Of a DNA stretch of 64,000 nt, positions 8,664-19,271 are shown piece after piece. The position numbers and the translations under genes are program-made. The first letter of the stretch is position 1. Each line of letters starts with the position of its first letter. The notes beneath the pieces were generated by a model. The model saw only the letters and a list, made by a program, of their open reading frames with translations, was not told where the DNA came from and did no database searches. The stretch comes from CAJCIW01 sp963833965 (lineage in GTDB: Bacteria; Chlamydiota; Chlamydiia; Chlamydiales; Rhabdochlamydiaceae): NCBI GenBank assembly GCA_963833965.1, contig CAWHZZ010000001.1, positions 558,001-622,000 of the forward strand, in the 5' to 3' direction.

Positions 8664-9023
8664 ATGTTGCTAGTCCCGAAACTGAGGGTGCGCTTTTTTG
8701 CTACTGAAAACGGAAAAGAACCGGTCAAAGAATGGCTAAAAGAATTAACGAAAATTGAACGAAAAACCATTGGGGATGATATCAAAACTGTTCAGTTTGG
8801 TTGGCCCTTAGGAATGCCTCTTGTAAAAAATATAGGACAAGGCCTTTGGGAGGTAAGGAGCACCATTCCGAATGGAATAGCTCGGGTGCTCTTTGTAGCT
8901 AAATCGGGCGAAATGATTCTTTTGCACGGGATCATCAAGAAAACTAATAAACTGCTTCCTCAAGAGAAGGCACTAGCTCTAAAAAGATTAAAGCTATGGG
9001 AGAATCAAAATGAAAAAAAATAA
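8664..9023 (+). CDS. higB: HigB-type toxin (RelE superfamily, Gp49-like)
   Basis: The 119-residue protein matches the phage-derived Gp49-like/HigB toxins: 'VRFFATENGKEPVKEWLKEL' near the N terminus, 'VKNIGQGLWEVRSTIPNGIARVLF' in the core and 'LLHGIIKKTNKLLPQEKALA' near the end. Such toxins are ribosome-dependent mRNA nucleases. The toxin-first order and the 14-nt overlap with the antitoxin gene are usual for HigBA. An AAAAAGG ribosome site precedes ATG 8664. The module sits between copies of a 20-bp direct repeat. Confidence 0.88.
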   Translation: MLLVPKLRVRFFATENGKEPVKEWLKELTKIERKTIGDDIKTVQFGWPLGMPLVKNIGQGLWEVRSTIPNGIARVLFVAKSGEMILLHGIIKKTNKLLPQEKALALKRLKLWENQNEKK

Positions 9024-9291
9024 ACACACCGGATCAGATTTTGATGATTTCCTCAAAGAAGAGGGAATCCTCGAAGAATGCACAGCTGAGGCTATCAAAA
9101 GGGTCATTGCATTTCAATTAGAGCAAGAAATGAAAAAGCAGAAAATTACAAAGTCTCAATTTGCAAAAATGCTCAAAACAAGCAGAGCAGCCATCGATCG
9201 CATTTTAGATCCCAACAAAAGCTGTAGTTTGAAATCGCTTGTGATGGCAGTTACCGCACTGGGTAAGCATTTAGAGATTAGGATTGCTTAA
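9010..9291 (+). CDS. higA: HigA-type antitoxin, XRE family
   Basis: The 93-residue protein has an N-terminal acidic part and a helix-turn-helix domain of XRE type (KKQKITKSQFAKMLKTSRAAIDRIL). It is expected to bind HigB and repress the operon at the palindrome upstream. Its start lies within the end of higB (14-nt overlap), and ATGAAAAAAAATAAACACACC begins right after the toxin's last lysines. Confidence 0.88.
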   Translation: MKKNKHTGSDFDDFLKEEGILEECTAEAIKRVIAFQLEQEMKKQKITKSQFAKMLKTSRAAIDRILDPNKSCSLKSLVMAVTALGKHLEIRIA

Positions 9292-9396
9292 GTTTGTCTG
9301 TAGAAGCACTCACTGGCCATATTACGGCATTTTTGCCTGACCTGATCTATATTGTAATTGAATATTTACACATGGTTGACATAACCTTCACAGCAT

Positions 9397-10440
9397 ATGA
9401 CAATCTGTGCAATGAAGTGTTTTTCTATCATCGGTGTATTCTTCTTTCTTTCCTGCCTATCAGCAGCAGAGTGTGAAAGTCGAGAAAAATTATGCGAGAA
9501 AATCATGAAAGGATTGCTAAAGGTCGAAGAGAGTGTACAGATCAGAAAAATGCAAGGAGGACTTAATGGAGCAGAGTTATTTTTTTCACACTTCGATGAT
9601 AAAAATTATGTAATTCGCTTTCAGGCTCAAGATACATTACAAGAACGCAAAAGGGAAATCCTTGCTTGTACAATTGCTTCTGAGGAGAAGTATGGGCCTA
9701 AAGTTTACCTTGCTGATGCAGACCAAGGCTTCATTGTAATGGAGCATTTAAAAAACGAACTGCCTCAGGAAGATGAAATTCTGATGGCTTTAGCAAATTT
9801 GGCAAAACGAATCCATTCCAGCCTCCAGTTTCCATATAGCAAAAATTTCTTCGACCAAATAACAGGCAAGATTGACGAATATCTAGGCACGCAAAAAGCT
9901 CAAATGGAGTGTATCCCAAAAGACTGGCTGGAGAGATTAACTTCTGCATTACAAGAGATTCGTCAAGCCGCAGACTATTATCCCCACACGGCCTTATGTC
10001 ATCGAGACCTGCACGAGCAAAATTTATTTTTCTCAAATGGGCGCTTTATTGCGATCGACTACGAAATGGCAGCTCAAGACGACCCTTTTGTAGATTTAGC
10101 CATGATAACAGTTTCCCACGATCTCAACTTAGAGCAAGCAAAATTCTTCCTCGCTTCATACCTAGGTCATAAGCCTAATGTGCAGGAAGAGTCTAAACTC
10201 TTCCTGTATGAACAAGCGGTGCGGATATTTTGGGGATTTTGCCTGATTGCGTTGGTCCCAGATGGAACTCCGGAGATTCAGCAATCCTTAGCCACACGCG
10301 AGGCAAAGATGGCTAGCTATAGAACCCCTGACGGTCAACTAACTAACGCTGCCGTTCGCATGCGCCATGCGCTCTCGAATTTCAACTCGCAAGAATACCA
10401 AGAAGCACTCAAAGTACTCGGATATCCACAAAACCATTAA
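9397..10440 (+). CDS. Choline kinase/aminoglycoside phosphotransferase-like protein with signal peptide
   Basis: This 347-residue protein has the APH/choline-kinase fold. ALCHRDLHEQNLFF is the catalytic loop (HxDxxxxN), FIAIDYEMA carries the metal-binding Asp, and FIVMEHL is the hinge. The first about 28 residues form a clear signal sequence (SIIGVFFFLSCLSAAE). The start may be ATG 9412, five codons later, since a TTGACA lies at 9376. An exported kinase fold is unusual because ATP is absent from the periplasm, so a substrate in the host or inclusion is possible. It stands alone after higBA inside the accessory island. The substrate is unknown. Confidence 0.75.
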   Translation: MTICAMKCFSIIGVFFFLSCLSAAECESREKLCEKIMKGLLKVEESVQIRKMQGGLNGAELFFSHFDDKNYVIRFQAQDTLQERKREILACTIASEEKYGPKVYLADADQGFIVMEHLKNELPQEDEILMALANLAKRIHSSLQFPYSKNFFDQITGKIDEYLGTQKAQMECIPKDWLERLTSALQEIRQAADYYPHTALCHRDLHEQNLFFSNGRFIAIDYEMAAQDDPFVDLAMITVSHDLNLEQAKFFLASYLGHKPNVQEESKLFLYEQAVRIFWGFCLIALVPDGTPEIQQSLATREAKMASYRTPDGQLTNAAVRMRHALSNFNSQEYQEALKVLGYPQNH

Positions 10441-10650
10441 AGCCTATTTGTCCCCTATTAATCGAACTTCTGCTTGGTAGCGGACAGCACCGTTTTTGGT
10501 TTTCCTTTCTCTGATAAATCCGATTCGGGGCTCGAGTTAATATTTAAAAGGAGGACTCGTCTTTGCCGTAAATCCAAAGGAATCGACACTCAAAAGCGAT
10601 CAGCAAAACTATTTTGATGACCATGTTCGGGTGATTTAAGGAAATCTAGC

Positions 10651-10670
10651 ACTACGGCTATATTACGGCA
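10651..10670. repeat. 20-bp direct repeat copy flanking the higBA-kinase segment
   Basis: This is identical to 8557-8576. The two copies enclose higB, higA and the kinase-like gene, like the ends of an insertion or the scars of one. Confidence 0.6.
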
Positions 10671-10689
10671 TTCTCCGGCAAGAGAAATG

Positions 10690-10852
10690 TGGCCAGAACT
10701 GGAATCCCCTCGCCGCGGGCAGCTTCGCTGTCCCGTCAGGTCGGGTCCGGTTGCGGGCGGTTTTTTGCGAAGCAAAAAGCATCGCTCCTCACTTCGATTC
10801 CAGACAAAAGCCACGCAGGTGGCTTTTTTCTGGCATATTTTCTTTGAAAATA
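10690..10852. repeat. First (type B) unit of the tRNA-tail repeat region
   Basis: This begins with TGGCCAGAACTGGAATC, the 3' 17 nt of tRNA-Phe in reverse complement. It is followed by a palindromic core starting CCCTCGCCGCGGGCAGC and ending GATTCCAG, then by the hairpin CCACGCAGGTGG and the palindrome CATATTTTCTTTGAAAATATG. A second type B core occurs at 13769-13871 next to the intact tRNA gene. Confidence 0.8.
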
Positions 10853-11740
10853 TGGCCAGAACTGGAATCCTTTCAGGCGATGCGCGCTACCCGCGCGTCG
10901 TCGTCCTGAAAGCCGGTTCGCGGCCTGCATGCCGCTTCACTTCGATTCCAGACAAAAGCCACGCAGGTGGCTTTTTTCTGGCATATTTTCTTTGAAAATA
11001 TGGCCAGAACTGGAATCCTTTCAGGCGATGCGCGCTACCCGCGCGTCGTCGTCCTGAAAGCCGGTTCGCGGCCTGCATGCCGCTTCACTTCGATTCCAGA
11101 CAAAAGCCACGCAGGTGGCTTTTTTCTGGCATATTTTCTTTGAAAATATGGCCAGAACTGGAATCCTTTCAGGCGATGCGCGCTACCCGCGCGTCGTCGT
11201 CCTGAAAGCCGGTTCGCGGCCTGCATGCCGCTTCACTTCGATTCCAGACAAAAGCCACGCAGGTGGCTTTTTTCTGGCATATTTTCTTTGAAAATATGGC
11301 CAGAACTGGAATCCTTTCAGGCGATGCGCGCTACCCGCGCGTCGTCGTCCTGAAAGCCGGTTCGCGGCCTGCATGCCGCTTCACTTCGATTCCAGACAAA
11401 AGCCACGCAGGTGGCTTTTTTCTGGCATATTTTCTTTGAAAATATGGCCAGAACTGGAATCCTTTCAGGCGATGCGCGCTACCCGCGCGTCGTCGTCCTG
11501 AAAGCCGGTTCGCGGCCTGCATGCCGCTTCACTTCGATTCCAGACAAAAGCCACGCAGGTGGCTTTTTTCTGGCATATTTTCTTTGAAAATATGGCCAGA
11601 ACTGGAATCCTTTCAGGCGATGCGCGCTACCCGCGCGTCGTCGTCCTGAAAGCCGGTTCGCGGCCTGCATGCCGCTTCACTTCGATTCCAGACAAAAGCC
11701 ACGCAGGTGGCTTTTTTCTGGCATATTTTCTTTGAAAATA
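10853..11740. repeat. Six tandem 148-bp repeats, each with a tRNA-Phe 3' tail
   Basis: Six units, identical by eye, start at 10853, 11001, 11149, 11297, 11445 and 11593. Read on the minus strand, each holds the last 17 nt of tRNA-Phe, an AT palindrome, a terminator-like hairpin (AAAAGCCACCTGCGTGGC plus T run) and a GC-rich palindromic core bounded by CTGGAATC and GATTCCAG. These boundary sequences copy the tRNA T arm. The 63-residue frames that tile the array are by-products of the repeats and are not annotated as genes. Confidence 0.92.
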
Positions 11741-11784
11741 TGGCCAGAACTGGAATCGAACCAGCGACACAAGGATTTTCAGTC
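11677..11784. repeat. Left direct repeat of the AbiE islet (includes 44 nt of tRNA-Phe)
   Basis: This matches 13857-13965 except for one base in a T run. It runs from TCACTTCGATTCCAG through the hairpins to the 3' 44 nt of tRNA-Phe (11741-11784), after which it diverges. This is the arrangement left by integration into a tRNA gene. Confidence 0.85.
11741..11784 (-). pseudogene. 3' half of tRNA-Phe (attachment-site scar)
   Basis: The 44 nt are identical to the intact gene from the anticodon loop to the discriminator base. The 5' half is missing and cannot form a cloverleaf, so this is not a functional tRNA. Confidence 0.85.
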
Positions 11785-12035
11785 TTGAAAATCCGCTTCC
11801 GAACCTTGCCTTGGATTTCCTTTAATCAACTAAGATTCCCAAATTCTATAGAGGAATCCAGATTTTTTCCAGAAAATATTGGTAATCGAAAGCAATCCAA
11901 GTCAACTTTAGGAAACTGGCAACTCCGTTGAATTTCCGTTATTTTTCTATCTAGGACTGCTGGCTTTATATCCACCTCTGGCCGGAGCTTCTGGCTATGC
12001 CTTTTTCGATTTTTTTATTGACATTCCTTTTATTT
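11785..12035. other. Islet leader, no gene seen
   Basis: This AT-rich stretch lies between the tRNA scar and the abiE promoter. I see no convincing frame, integrase or small RNA in it. Confidence 0.4.
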
Positions 12036-12083
12036 TGGTACAATATTACGGATATAGATGAGAAAATCCGCTATTTTGTACCA
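12018..12083 (+). promoter_or_regulatory. abiE promoter with inverted operator half-sites
   Basis: TTGACA (12018-12023) and TACAAT (12039-12044) form a promoter with a short 15-nt spacer. TGGTACAA (12036-12043) overlaps the -10 box. Its exact inverse TTGTACCA (12076-12083) ends on the A of the abiEi start codon. AbiEi proteins are known to repress their own operon by binding inverted repeats at the promoter. Confidence 0.6.
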
Positions 12084-12697
12084 TGAAGAAAAAATCAAAG
12101 CTTGAATTAGCTATTGCCGCATTTAGAGAAGCAGGTGGGATTCTTACCATGTCTGAGGCTATAAAAGTTGGCATCCATCGTCGAGAGCTTTATACCCTTC
12201 GAGATAAAGGAGACCTAGAAGTCATTAGCAGAGGCCTATATCGATTGGTTGATATGCCTGATCCCTCATTGCCCGACTTTATCCCTGTGGCAAAAAAAAT
12301 TCCTCATGGAGTTATTTGCCTCATTTCTGCGCTCGCCTTTCACGAAATAACAACTCAAATCCCTCATTTCGTTTATGTTGCATTGCCAAGTCAAGCACAC
12401 AAGCCTACGATCTCTCATCCCCCTATGCGTTATTTTTGGTACAGCCAAAAGCTATTAAATACGGGTGTTCAGGAACATTCCATAGATGGATGTACTGTTA
12501 TGATCTTTGACGTTGAGAAAACCCTCGTTGATTGCGTTAAATTTCGCAATAAAATTGGAATGGATGTCGTCCTAGAAGCTCTAAAAATGTATTGGCAAAG
12601 CAGAAAGACAAATCTCGATAAGCTTTTTGAATATGCTAAATTATTCCGTGTCGAAAAGATTTTAAAACCGATTATGGAGACAATCGTCAGTGGGTAA
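12083..12697 (+). CDS. abiEi: AbiEi antitoxin / transcriptional regulator
   Basis: The 204-residue protein has the N-terminal winged helix of AbiEi (GGILTMSEAIKVGIHRRELYTLRDKGDLEVISRGLYRL) and the C-terminal antitoxin domain (HEITTQIPHFVYVALP, DVEKTLVDCVKFRNKIG). It is the antitoxin of a type IV toxin-antitoxin system and represses its operon through the inverted repeats upstream. The gene overlaps abiEii by 8 nt. No Shine-Dalgarno is visible before ATG 12083. It is carried on a 2-kb islet in tRNA-Phe. Confidence 0.88.
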   Translation: MKKKSKLELAIAAFREAGGILTMSEAIKVGIHRRELYTLRDKGDLEVISRGLYRLVDMPDPSLPDFIPVAKKIPHGVICLISALAFHEITTQIPHFVYVALPSQAHKPTISHPPMRYFWYSQKLLNTGVQEHSIDGCTVMIFDVEKTLVDCVKFRNKIGMDVVLEALKMYWQSRKTNLDKLFEYAKLFRVEKILKPIMETIVSG

Positions 12698-13550
12698 TAC
12701 AATCGAAAAACCAAAGAAGAATCTTAGCGAATCAATACGCCAGCGTTTAAAAAATTTGTCAGAGCAGAGGAATCGACCTTTTGATGAAATACTTCGGTAT
12801 TACGCTATGGAGAGATTTTTATATCGCCTTAGCATTAGCTCCCATGCTAAGAAATTCTTCCTTAAGGGCGGCTTAATACTGAAAGTCTGGGATTCATTGG
12901 ATCATAGAGCAACAATGGATATAGATTTGCTTGCAAGAACCTCCAACCAAATTGATAACTTACATCGGATCATTACAGAGGTTTCGGAAATTGCCTGTGA
13001 GGAAGATGGCATCGCTTTCGACACGCAAAAGCTTATTCTCCGCGACACACAGACAGGTGGGGATTATAACGGCGTAAGCAGTAGCTTTTCAGCAAAATTG
13101 TTCACAACAAAAATGCCCGTTCTTATTGACATTGGCTTTAACGACATTGTCATTCCTAAACCTCAGAAAATCAAATATCCCACCCTGTTAGATATGCCAG
13201 AACCAACTTTACTGGGTTATACCTTGGAAACCGTTATAGCTGAAAAACTCGAATCGGTGGTAAAACTTGCGCTCGTTAACACCCGTATGAAAGATTTTTA
13301 CGATCTATGGACCATCTTAAAGAGGTATGAGATAAAACCAGACAAGTTAAATATTGCCATCCGAGAAGTATTTGCAAATCGCAAAACCCCTCTTAAGCAT
13401 CCTATAGCGTTTACGCCAGAGTTTTATGACAACAAGGAGACTCAACTACGTTGGAATAATTTTCTGTCTGCTATGGGCAAACAACATATTAAGTTTGAAG
13501 ATGTTATCTTGGAGCTATCAAAATCCATAAATGGACTTCTTGAAGACTAA
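12690..13550 (+). CDS. abiEii: AbiEii toxin, nucleotidyltransferase
   Basis: The 286-residue protein belongs to the AbiEii/AbiGii family (PF08843). It has the nucleotidyltransferase motif FFLKGGLILKVWDSLDHRATMDIDLL (GG-x-D-x-D) and the conserved ETVIAEKLESVVKLALVNTRMKDFYDLW segment. Such toxins transfer nucleotides, in some cases to tRNA 3' ends, and stop growth to abort phage infection. Length and motifs are intact. Location beside a tRNA attachment site suggests transfer as a defence islet. Confidence 0.9.
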   Translation: MGNTIEKPKKNLSESIRQRLKNLSEQRNRPFDEILRYYAMERFLYRLSISSHAKKFFLKGGLILKVWDSLDHRATMDIDLLARTSNQIDNLHRIITEVSEIACEEDGIAFDTQKLILRDTQTGGDYNGVSSSFSAKLFTTKMPVLIDIGFNDIVIPKPQKIKYPTLLDMPEPTLLGYTLETVIAEKLESVVKLALVNTRMKDFYDLWTILKRYEIKPDKLNIAIREVFANRKTPLKHPIAFTPEFYDNKETQLRWNNFLSAMGKQHIKFEDVILELSKSINGLLED

Positions 13551-13674
13551 TTGAGATATTACAATCCTTTATCGTCAATGGAGGAGCGCAATATTTTGAG
13601 CGACAAATCTCAAAGCTTGCGTTTAATTCACTCCGATTCTAGACAAAATTTTCTCCGAAAATTTTGGAAGGAAA

Positions 13675-13764
13675 CTGGAATCCTTTCAGGCGATGCGCGC
13701 TACCCGCGCGTCGTCGTCCTGAAAGCCGGTTCGCGGCCTGCATGCCGCTTCACTTCGATTCCAG
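13675..13764. repeat. Type A palindromic core next to the islet end
   Basis: CTGGAATCC to GATTCCAG encloses the same CTTTCAGGCG...CCTGAAAG hairpin and GCGGC/GCCGC hairpin found in each 148-bp array unit. A degenerate unit end (TTCACTCCGATTCTAGACA) lies just upstream. Confidence 0.8.
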
Positions 13765-13768
13765 ACTA

Positions 13769-13856
13769 CTGGAATCCCCTCGCCGCGGGCAGCAAGCTGT
13801 CCCGTCAGGTCGGGTCCGGTTGCGGTCGGTTTTTGCTAACGCAAAAACATCGATCC

Positions 13857-13871
<15 letters not shown>
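13769..13871. repeat. Type B palindromic core adjoining tRNA-Phe
   Basis: This matches the core at about 10697-10804, from CTGGAATCCCC to GATTCCAG, with small differences (for example GCAAGC versus GCTTCGC). It immediately precedes the hairpins downstream of tRNA-Phe. Confidence 0.8.
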
Positions 13872-13994
<123 letters not shown>

Positions 13995-14048
13995 AAAAGA
14001 GATGACGAACAAGATCAATAAGATAGAAAGTCGAGTGATTTAAGGCAA

Positions 14049-16007
14049 TCACTTTTGCGCGGTTTGTTTTGAAGCGGGTTTGATGATAGCCATGTCTTTG
14101 AGGATGTTGACGGCTTCGGCCATTTGCAGATCGATGACGCCCCAATTCGCCTGGGATGTCTGCCTAAAGACATTGACGTTCTTGTCTTCTTCGATCGCTT
14201 TGAGATAGAGTGTGAAGTCTTTATTTTGTTTGAGGCGATAGCCGCTATTGTCTAGGAGCCTGGGGAGCATTTGGGTCCAATGCGAGAGCTTTTTTTGCAG
14301 GGCGGGCAGATAATTTTTCTGAAACCACTGTCTATTGCGGGGATCGACATCGCTCAACGGATCGACATAGGCCGAGGGAATTCGGTCGTTATTTAATGGG
14401 TATTCTAGATACCGTTCGCCGAGGGCAAACCCTGAGTACGCGGTTGGGACGACGATATCGGCTTGGACGCCATCGATTTGGGTGGACCTGCCAGACACTG
14501 TGTAATAGCGTCCTACAGTGACTTTAAAAAATGAACTTGCTGCGGAGTCTGTTACTGTTTGGTATTGAATCGTTCCCTTGCCATAGGTGCGTTCATCGCC
14601 GACGACGATGCCGGTCCCATAATCTTGAAGGGCCTGGGCGACAATCTCTGCAGCGGAGGCGGAACCTTTAGAAGTGAGGATGACAAGCGGGCCGGTATAG
14701 TAACTGCGCCCGTCCAAGGCCCTCAAGTACTGCGTTTCGCCATAGGCGTATTTTGAGACGACGATAACACCACTCGTGACAAAAAGGCCTGCGACTTTGA
14801 CGGCCTGATTGAGAAAACCACCGGAGTTTTCCCGCATATCGAGAACGAGGCCGACAAGGTTGCCCTGTTTTTTAAGGACCCGCAAAGCTTCCCTCATCTC
14901 GATTTCGCAATTCGACCCTCCGGCGCTTTCATAGAACGAGGGGAGGTTAATTTTGCCGATGATTCCATCGCCGTAATGCTCAAATGAATACTGCACGCGG
15001 TCGTCTTGCATGACGATCTTTTCGCGTTTGAGATCGACACGGTAAATCTGGAATTCTCCATCAGCATGACGGAGTCCAAGTTGGACCCTGCCTTTGCCGG
15101 CGCCCTGAAGCCGTTTCAATATATCCTCATAGGGAACATCGATGATGCTCTGACCGTCGACTTCGACAAGGAGATCGCCAGGGTTAATCTTCCCGGAGCG
15201 CTGGGCGGGGCCCCCTTTGATCATGTCGTGAATGACCACTCCATCAATGCTTTCACGCAAAACGACGCCAATCCCGTCAAACTGCTTTTCCAAACTGGTC
15301 CGCATTTCGTGGGCCTCTTCGGGACTGTAATAAGAGGTATGGGCATCCAGGCTTTTGGCAAGGGCCTTCAAAGTATGCATGCACAAATAATGCTCCGATG
15401 CGGAGTCTTGCAAATAGGTGTTTTCGAGCCTGACAAATCGCCTCTCCCAAAGCGCAAAAATTTTTTTTCGCTGCTCTGGCGTGAGAGCGGTCAGTTTATT
15501 TGCCTGTTTTTCGACCCAGACCACTCGCTGAAGCTGCCGCCGGACCCTCTCTTTCAGTTCTTTTTCATTGCGAGGGTAGTCGACGTAGGCACCTCCAGTC
15601 CCCATCTGCACCTCATCGCCGTCTGCGATGAGCTCTACTTTAAGTTCCTCTCGATAGCCTTGGGCCCTGACGATCGCCTCTTGGATAATTTGATTTAATT
15701 TTTGATACTCGGAAAGATCGTCCTGATAGTATTTTTGAATGACAGACTTGATTTTATCTTCTTTAGGCTCCAAATAGGGCTTCACTTCCCCTAATAACAG
15801 ATAGACTTTGTCGGGATCAAACTGTTCAATGAAAATTTTAAGAGAGCGCTTCGCGACGAGTGGAGAAAATTCTTTATATTCGACGTGGTAGCCGAAAATA
15901 TCCTGCATTGTCTTCCTGACGTTTTCCTTTCTCAGCTGGAATTCGCCGGGTTGGAACGCGAAGAGAAGAAACAACGCTGCTGGCAGAAATAGGCGAAGAA
16001 ATAACAT
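14049..16007 (-). CDS. tsp: Tail-specific carboxy-terminal protease (Tsp/Prc, S41)
   Basis: The 652-residue exported protease has a signal peptide, a helical N-terminal domain, a PDZ domain around residues 240-320 (GIGVVLRE, GGPAQRSGKINPGD) and an S41 peptidase domain. The catalytic Ser lies in LTSKGSASAAEI and the Lys in ERTYGKGTIQ. Length and architecture match chlamydial CT441 (649 residues). As in Chlamydia it lies next to rpsL-rpsG-fusA-rpsJ, here divergent from them. It degrades proteins by their C-terminal tails. The C-terminal PASKQTAQK tail is unstructured. Confidence 0.93.
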   Translation of the reverse strand: MLFLRLFLPAALFLLFAFQPGEFQLRKENVRKTMQDIFGYHVEYKEFSPLVAKRSLKIFIEQFDPDKVYLLLGEVKPYLEPKEDKIKSVIQKYYQDDLSEYQKLNQIIQEAIVRAQGYREELKVELIADGDEVQMGTGGAYVDYPRNEKELKERVRRQLQRVVWVEKQANKLTALTPEQRKKIFALWERRFVRLENTYLQDSASEHYLCMHTLKALAKSLDAHTSYYSPEEAHEMRTSLEKQFDGIGVVLRESIDGVVIHDMIKGGPAQRSGKINPGDLLVEVDGQSIIDVPYEDILKRLQGAGKGRVQLGLRHADGEFQIYRVDLKREKIVMQDDRVQYSFEHYGDGIIGKINLPSFYESAGGSNCEIEMREALRVLKKQGNLVGLVLDMRENSGGFLNQAVKVAGLFVTSGVIVVSKYAYGETQYLRALDGRSYYTGPLVILTSKGSASAAEIVAQALQDYGTGIVVGDERTYGKGTIQYQTVTDSAASSFFKVTVGRYYTVSGRSTQIDGVQADIVVPTAYSGFALGERYLEYPLNNDRIPSAYVDPLSDVDPRNRQWFQKNYLPALQKKLSHWTQMLPRLLDNSGYRLKQNKDFTLYLKAIEEDKNVNVFRQTSQANWGVIDLQMAEAVNILKDMAIIKPASKQTAQK

Positions 16008-16146
16008 GGACGCTCCTCTATTCTGATATTTATCCTATATCCCGATTTTTAAAAATTTATTTTTATCGCAAGAAATTCTCCATTCGCGCTATAGTTCTCC
16101 AATGTCTTACTGAAATTAAGAACATTACGTAAGGAGAATGGCGCAA

Positions 16147-16518
16147 ATGCCGACAATTAGCCAATTAGTACGCTATGGCCGAAGAACGAAAGTGAAGAGA
16201 AAGAAATCTCCGGCCCTGCAGCAATGCCCGCAAAAGAGGGGCGTTTGCCTGCAAGTCAAAACGAAAACACCGAAGAAACCGAACTCTGCGCTCCGGAAAG
16301 TCGCATGGGTACGTCTTTCTAATGGTCAAGAAGTCATCGCCTATATCGGCGGTGAAGGGCATAACCTGCAGGAACACAGCATCGTCCTCGTCCGAGGCGG
16401 CCGTGTGAAAGACCTTCCAGGTGTTCGCTACCATATCGTCCGCGGATCTTTGGACTGTGCTGCCGTCAAAGATCGCAAAAAATCAAGGTCCAAATACGGG
16501 GCAAAACGTCCTAAGTAA
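16147..16518 (+). CDS. rpsL: 30S ribosomal protein S12
   Basis: The 123-residue protein begins MPTISQLVRYGRRTKVK and contains the conserved KTPKKPNSALRKVAWVRL and GGRVKDLPGVRYH segments of the decoding-site protein. Lysines associated with streptomycin sensitivity are present. ATG 16147 is chosen because AAGGAG (16131-16136) lies 10 nt upstream; the ATG at 16138 sits almost on that site. This is the first gene of the str operon. Confidence 0.97.
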   Translation: MPTISQLVRYGRRTKVKRKKSPALQQCPQKRGVCLQVKTKTPKKPNSALRKVAWVRLSNGQEVIAYIGGEGHNLQEHSIVLVRGGRVKDLPGVRYHIVRGSLDCAAVKDRKKSRSKYGAKRPK

Positions 16519-16670
16519 TATTAGGATACCTGAAAATAGAATAGGTATCCTGGCTCACCATTGCTCTTTCATTTGAAGGAAGGTCAATCGCGGGCCGGGC
16601 ATGGGATTGACGAACCATGACCCAAGTGAAGTGGATTTAAGAAATAACATTTGAAAGAGGAATATTACTC

Positions 16671-17144
16671 ATGTCAAGAAGAAGACGAGCTGTGAAAAGA
16701 GAGACCGAGCCGGATCCTCTGTACAACAGCTATGTTTTAACGAAGTTTATCAACAAAGTCATGATCAGCGGCAATAAATCAGTTGCCCGCCGCATTGTCT
16801 ACAATGCGATCGAAAAGTTCGCTAAAAAAATCAAAGCTGAAGATCCTCTAGTCGCTTTTGAGCAAGCTCTAGAAAATGCCAAACCTTCCCTCGAAGTCAA
16901 ATCGCGTCGTATCGGGGGCGCGACCTATCAAGTCCCTGTCGAGATCGCTGCCGACCGCCGTACAGCAATGGCGATGCAGTGGATCATCAAGCACTCTCGT
17001 GAAAAAGCTGGCCGTCCCATGGAAGAAGCCCTTGCCACTGAATTGATCGATTGCTTCAACAACCAAGGTGCGACGATCAAGAAAAAAGACGACACGCATC
17101 GCATGGCAGAAGCGAACCGCGCCTTTGCGCACTATAAATGGTAA
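16671..17144 (+). CDS. rpsG: 30S ribosomal protein S7
   Basis: The 157-residue protein begins MSRRRRAVKRETEPDPLYNS and carries the S7 signature around GNKSVARRIVYNAIE and the beta arm GGATYQVPVEIAADRR. It binds the 3' major domain of 16S rRNA and initiates 30S head assembly. It lies 152 nt after rpsL and 12 nt before fusA. Confidence 0.97.
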   Translation: MSRRRRAVKRETEPDPLYNSYVLTKFINKVMISGNKSVARRIVYNAIEKFAKKIKAEDPLVAFEQALENAKPSLEVKSRRIGGATYQVPVEIAADRRTAMAMQWIIKHSREKAGRPMEEALATELIDCFNNQGATIKKKDDTHRMAEANRAFAHYKW

Positions 17145-17156
17145 GAGGAAAACTAT

Positions 17157-19262
<2,106 letters not shown>

Positions 19263-19271
19263 AATAAGAAT

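Noticed and set aside
9294..9476. 60-residue frame between higA and the kinase gene
   Set aside because: It overlaps the start of the kinase-like gene in another frame and has no ribosome site or motif.
10736..11670. Series of identical 63-residue frames on the minus strand
   Set aside because: They are spaced exactly by the 148-bp repeat and span tRNA tails and hairpins, so they are products of the array.
10853..11740. CRISPR array
   Set aside because: The repeats are long and directly contiguous, with no unique spacers and no cas genes nearby.
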